A stretch of 62,284 bases of DNA from positions 1-62,284 of the forward strand of contig JBHJGV010000022.1 in NCBI GenBank assembly GCA_050331455.1, read 5' to 3'. The notes under the pieces were generated by a model. The model was not told the origin of the DNA and did not search any database. It saw nothing but the letters and a program-made list of their open reading frames with translations. Positions within the stretch are counted from its first letter, which is position 1, and every line of letters starts with the position of its first letter. Source of the stretch: CAYUYV01 sp050331455. Its GTDB lineage: Bacteria > Pseudomonadota > Alphaproteobacteria > JAJFIK01. A program made the translations under genes and the position numbers. Shown here one piece after another: positions 61,258-62,284 of the stretch.

Positions 61258-61516
61258 CCCATCCCCCGGAGCCACATATGTTTAGTCCCATAAACATACC
61301 TCAACGGGTGGCCCGCCTTGAAGCGCCGTTCGGTTGTGATCTCCGCCTGTTTTTTTGGGCCTGTTTTTTGGGCCCGTTTTTTAGAAGGGTGGTGATGCGA
61401 CGCGGGGCCGGGCGAGAAAGGCGGCAACACCCCCCTGGACCACGGCCCTCGGACAAACGCCCTTTGCACCCGACGCGTCTTCTGCTAGGAACCGATTTCC
61501 GCAACGCGGTCTCGGT

Positions 61517-61593
61517 CGGAGCGTAGCGCAGCCTGGTAGCGCACTACACTGGGGGTGTAGGGGTCGTGGGTTCAAATCCCGCCGCTCCGACCA
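61517..61593 (+). tRNA. tRNA-Pro (GGG anticodon)
   Basis: 77 nt: acceptor CGGAGCG pairs with CGCTCCG, followed by A and encoded CCA. The anticodon stem CTACA/TGTAG encloses loop CTGGGGG, whose middle bases give anticodon GGG (proline CCC/CCU codons). D-arm and T-arm (GGGTTCAAATCCC) are typical. A terminator-like hairpin follows at 61626-61652. Confidence 0.96.
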
Positions 61594-61625
61594 ATGATTT
61601 CAAGGTCAAACCGGAAACGTCCAAA

Positions 61626-61652
61626 CCGCCCTGGCACCGTGGGCGGCTTTTT
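61626..61652 (+). terminator. Terminator after tRNA-Pro
   Basis: Stem CCGCCC (61626-61631) / GGGCGG (61641-61646) with a TGGCACCGT loop, followed by CTTTTT. It begins 33 nt after the tRNA 3' end, as an intrinsic terminator should. Confidence 0.75.
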
Positions 61653-61779
61653 CTTTGGTGAGACGGATCGGCCCCAACAGTCCTTCGGAGCCGACATCGC
61701 CCGACCATTGCTATTCAGGATGTTCATGCTTGAGCGGTCAGTGAACCGAGCGCTTGAAAGGGATTGGAGTCGGCGATGC

Positions 61780-61813
61780 CATCGGCCCATCCCGTGTGTG
61801 GGACGGGCCGATG
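61780..61813. terminator. Long hairpin downstream of the RTX gene
   Basis: CATCGGCCCATCCC (61780-61793) pairs with GGGACGGGCCGATG (61800-61813), 13 of 14 bases complementary, with a 6-nt loop. It lies 25 nt beyond the stop of the minus-strand RTX gene. No T-run follows on that strand, so termination may depend on hairpin strength or Rho. Confidence 0.6.
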
Positions 61814-61837
61814 GGTCCTGGACCTCTGACGCTGTCG

Positions 61838-62284
61838 TTAGACCGCGACGGCATCCAGGTCGATCTCCGTCAGGCCCTCGAAGGTGACCGAGGCGGAGGC
61901 GAAGGTCAGGACCAGGCCGGTTGGGCCCGTCGAGGCCAGAGCGTCGGCGGCGGTGATCAGGCCATCGCCGGTGGTGTCGAGATCGGCGAGATCCGTCACG
62001 TCGGACACGCCCGTGAGGTCCAGCCGGTCGCGGCCCTCGAAATCCACCAGACTGTCCGCACCGAACCCATCGGCGATGACGAACATGTCCGTCCCGTCGC
62101 CGCCCGTCAGAGTGTCATTGCCCGCACCGCCGGACAGGGTGTCCGCGCCCGCATCGCCCCGCACATCGTCGTCCCCGGAGGATCCCGTGAGGGTGTCCTG
62201 GCCGCCGCCGCCGGTGATGAAGACAATGTCCGTGAGCGTCACACCGGTGAAGTCGAGGGCGTTGGGGCCGTTGCCCGCCGCGAT
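61838..62284 (-). CDS. RTX-type calcium-binding repeat protein, 3' part
   Basis: C-terminal 148 residues of a longer gene; the start is beyond the window. It contains the RTX nonapeptide GGxGxDxLx repeats (GGGGQDTLTG, GDDDVRGDAGADTLSGGAGNDTLTG) that fold into a calcium beta-roll, followed by an EF-hand-like loop LDTTGDGLITAAD. The C-terminus is hydrophobic and Val/Ala-rich (DLDAVAV), as in substrates of type I secretion. Function (adhesin, enzyme or toxin) cannot be told from this part. Confidence 0.85.
   Translation of the reverse strand: MAAGNGPNALDFTGVTLTDIVFITGGGGQDTLTGSSGDDDVRGDAGADTLSGGAGNDTLTGGDGTDMFVIADGFGADSLVDFEGRDRLDLTGVSDVTDLADLDTTGDGLITAADALASTGPTGLVLTFASASVTFEGLTEIDLDAVAV

Noticed and set aside
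61517..61837. Integration site of a mobile element at the tRNA-Pro 3' end
   Set aside because: No repeat of the tRNA 3' end, integrase gene or composition change is visible in the visible 700 bp downstream.

Overview
The window is high-GC bacterial DNA that reads as the chromosome of an alphaproteobacterium. The main evidence is gene order and gene architecture. The order ftsB-pdhA-pdhB-pdhC-lpd-lipA-ratA is present, with a lipoyl domain fused to the E1 beta subunit. So are tatA-tatB-tatC-serS-surE-pcm-nlpD, plsY-dprA-topA with a Lys/Ala-rich topoisomerase tail, and a phaR/phaB pair. The species cannot be named from the sequence. Two short stretches (about 16.25-17.09 kb and 20.3-21.1 kb) are clearly AT-rich and look acquired.

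Layout. 0-0.4 kb: three 123-bp tandem repeats carrying 18-bp palindromes. 0.4-2.8 kb: a leftward set of SDR protein, DUF2306-type membrane protein, membrane protein and winged-helix regulator. 3.1-7.3 kb: unlinked genes (four-helix membrane protein, secreted beta-propeller protein, DCC thiol oxidoreductase, EEP-family phosphohydrolase). 7.5-16.2 kb: ftsB and the pyruvate dehydrogenase/lipoate block. 16.2-21.1 kb: a patchwork island holding an AT-rich methyltransferase-like gene, an IS5-like remnant, two translationally coupled Gfo/Idh/MocA oxidoreductases, an IS3-type remnant with an internal deletion, and an AT-rich membrane protein. 21.3-23.7 kb: a coupled pair of secreted beta-helix protein and diheme c-type cytochrome. 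23.8-32.6 kb: acyl-CoA metabolism (two acyl-CoA synthetases, TesB, a FadJ-like bifunctional enzyme, an SDR, an acyl-CoA dehydrogenase). 32.9-35.0 kb: phaR and phaB. 35.5-43.6 kb: exported DUF4908-like protein, cupin, HtrA-like protease, gloB, DUF2237, a methyltransferase, metX, chorismate mutase and hisC. 43.6-47.3 kb: tandem repeats, an exported TonB C-terminal-domain protein and a TonB-dependent receptor preceded by a LacI-type operator-like palindrome. 47.6-55.7 kb: a lone ABC ATPase, the Tat translocase, serS, surE-pcm-nlpD and a DUF547 protein. 55.9-61.3 kb: topA, a small ORF, dprA and plsY. 61.5-62.3 kb: tRNA-Pro(GGG) and the C-terminal part of an RTX calcium-binding protein running off the window end.

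How the genes work together. The pdh block makes acetyl-CoA; the two E1 subunits, E2 and E3 are all present, with LipA building the lipoyl cofactor. The 23.8-32.6 kb genes activate fatty or aromatic acids and feed beta-oxidation, whose products could be drawn off by PhaB into polyhydroxyalkanoate under PhaR control. PhaA and PhaC are not in the window. Tat export, NlpD-type envelope remodelling, FtsB and the Tat-neighbouring genes are housekeeping functions.

The most interesting leads are the coupled beta-helix/diheme cytochrome pair, the mosaic 16-21 kb island, the receptor with its operator-like palindrome, an unusual four-helix membrane protein at 3.1 kb, and several short tandem-repeat tracts beside genes. 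No CRISPR array, prophage, intact insertion sequence or recognisable antiphage operon was found.
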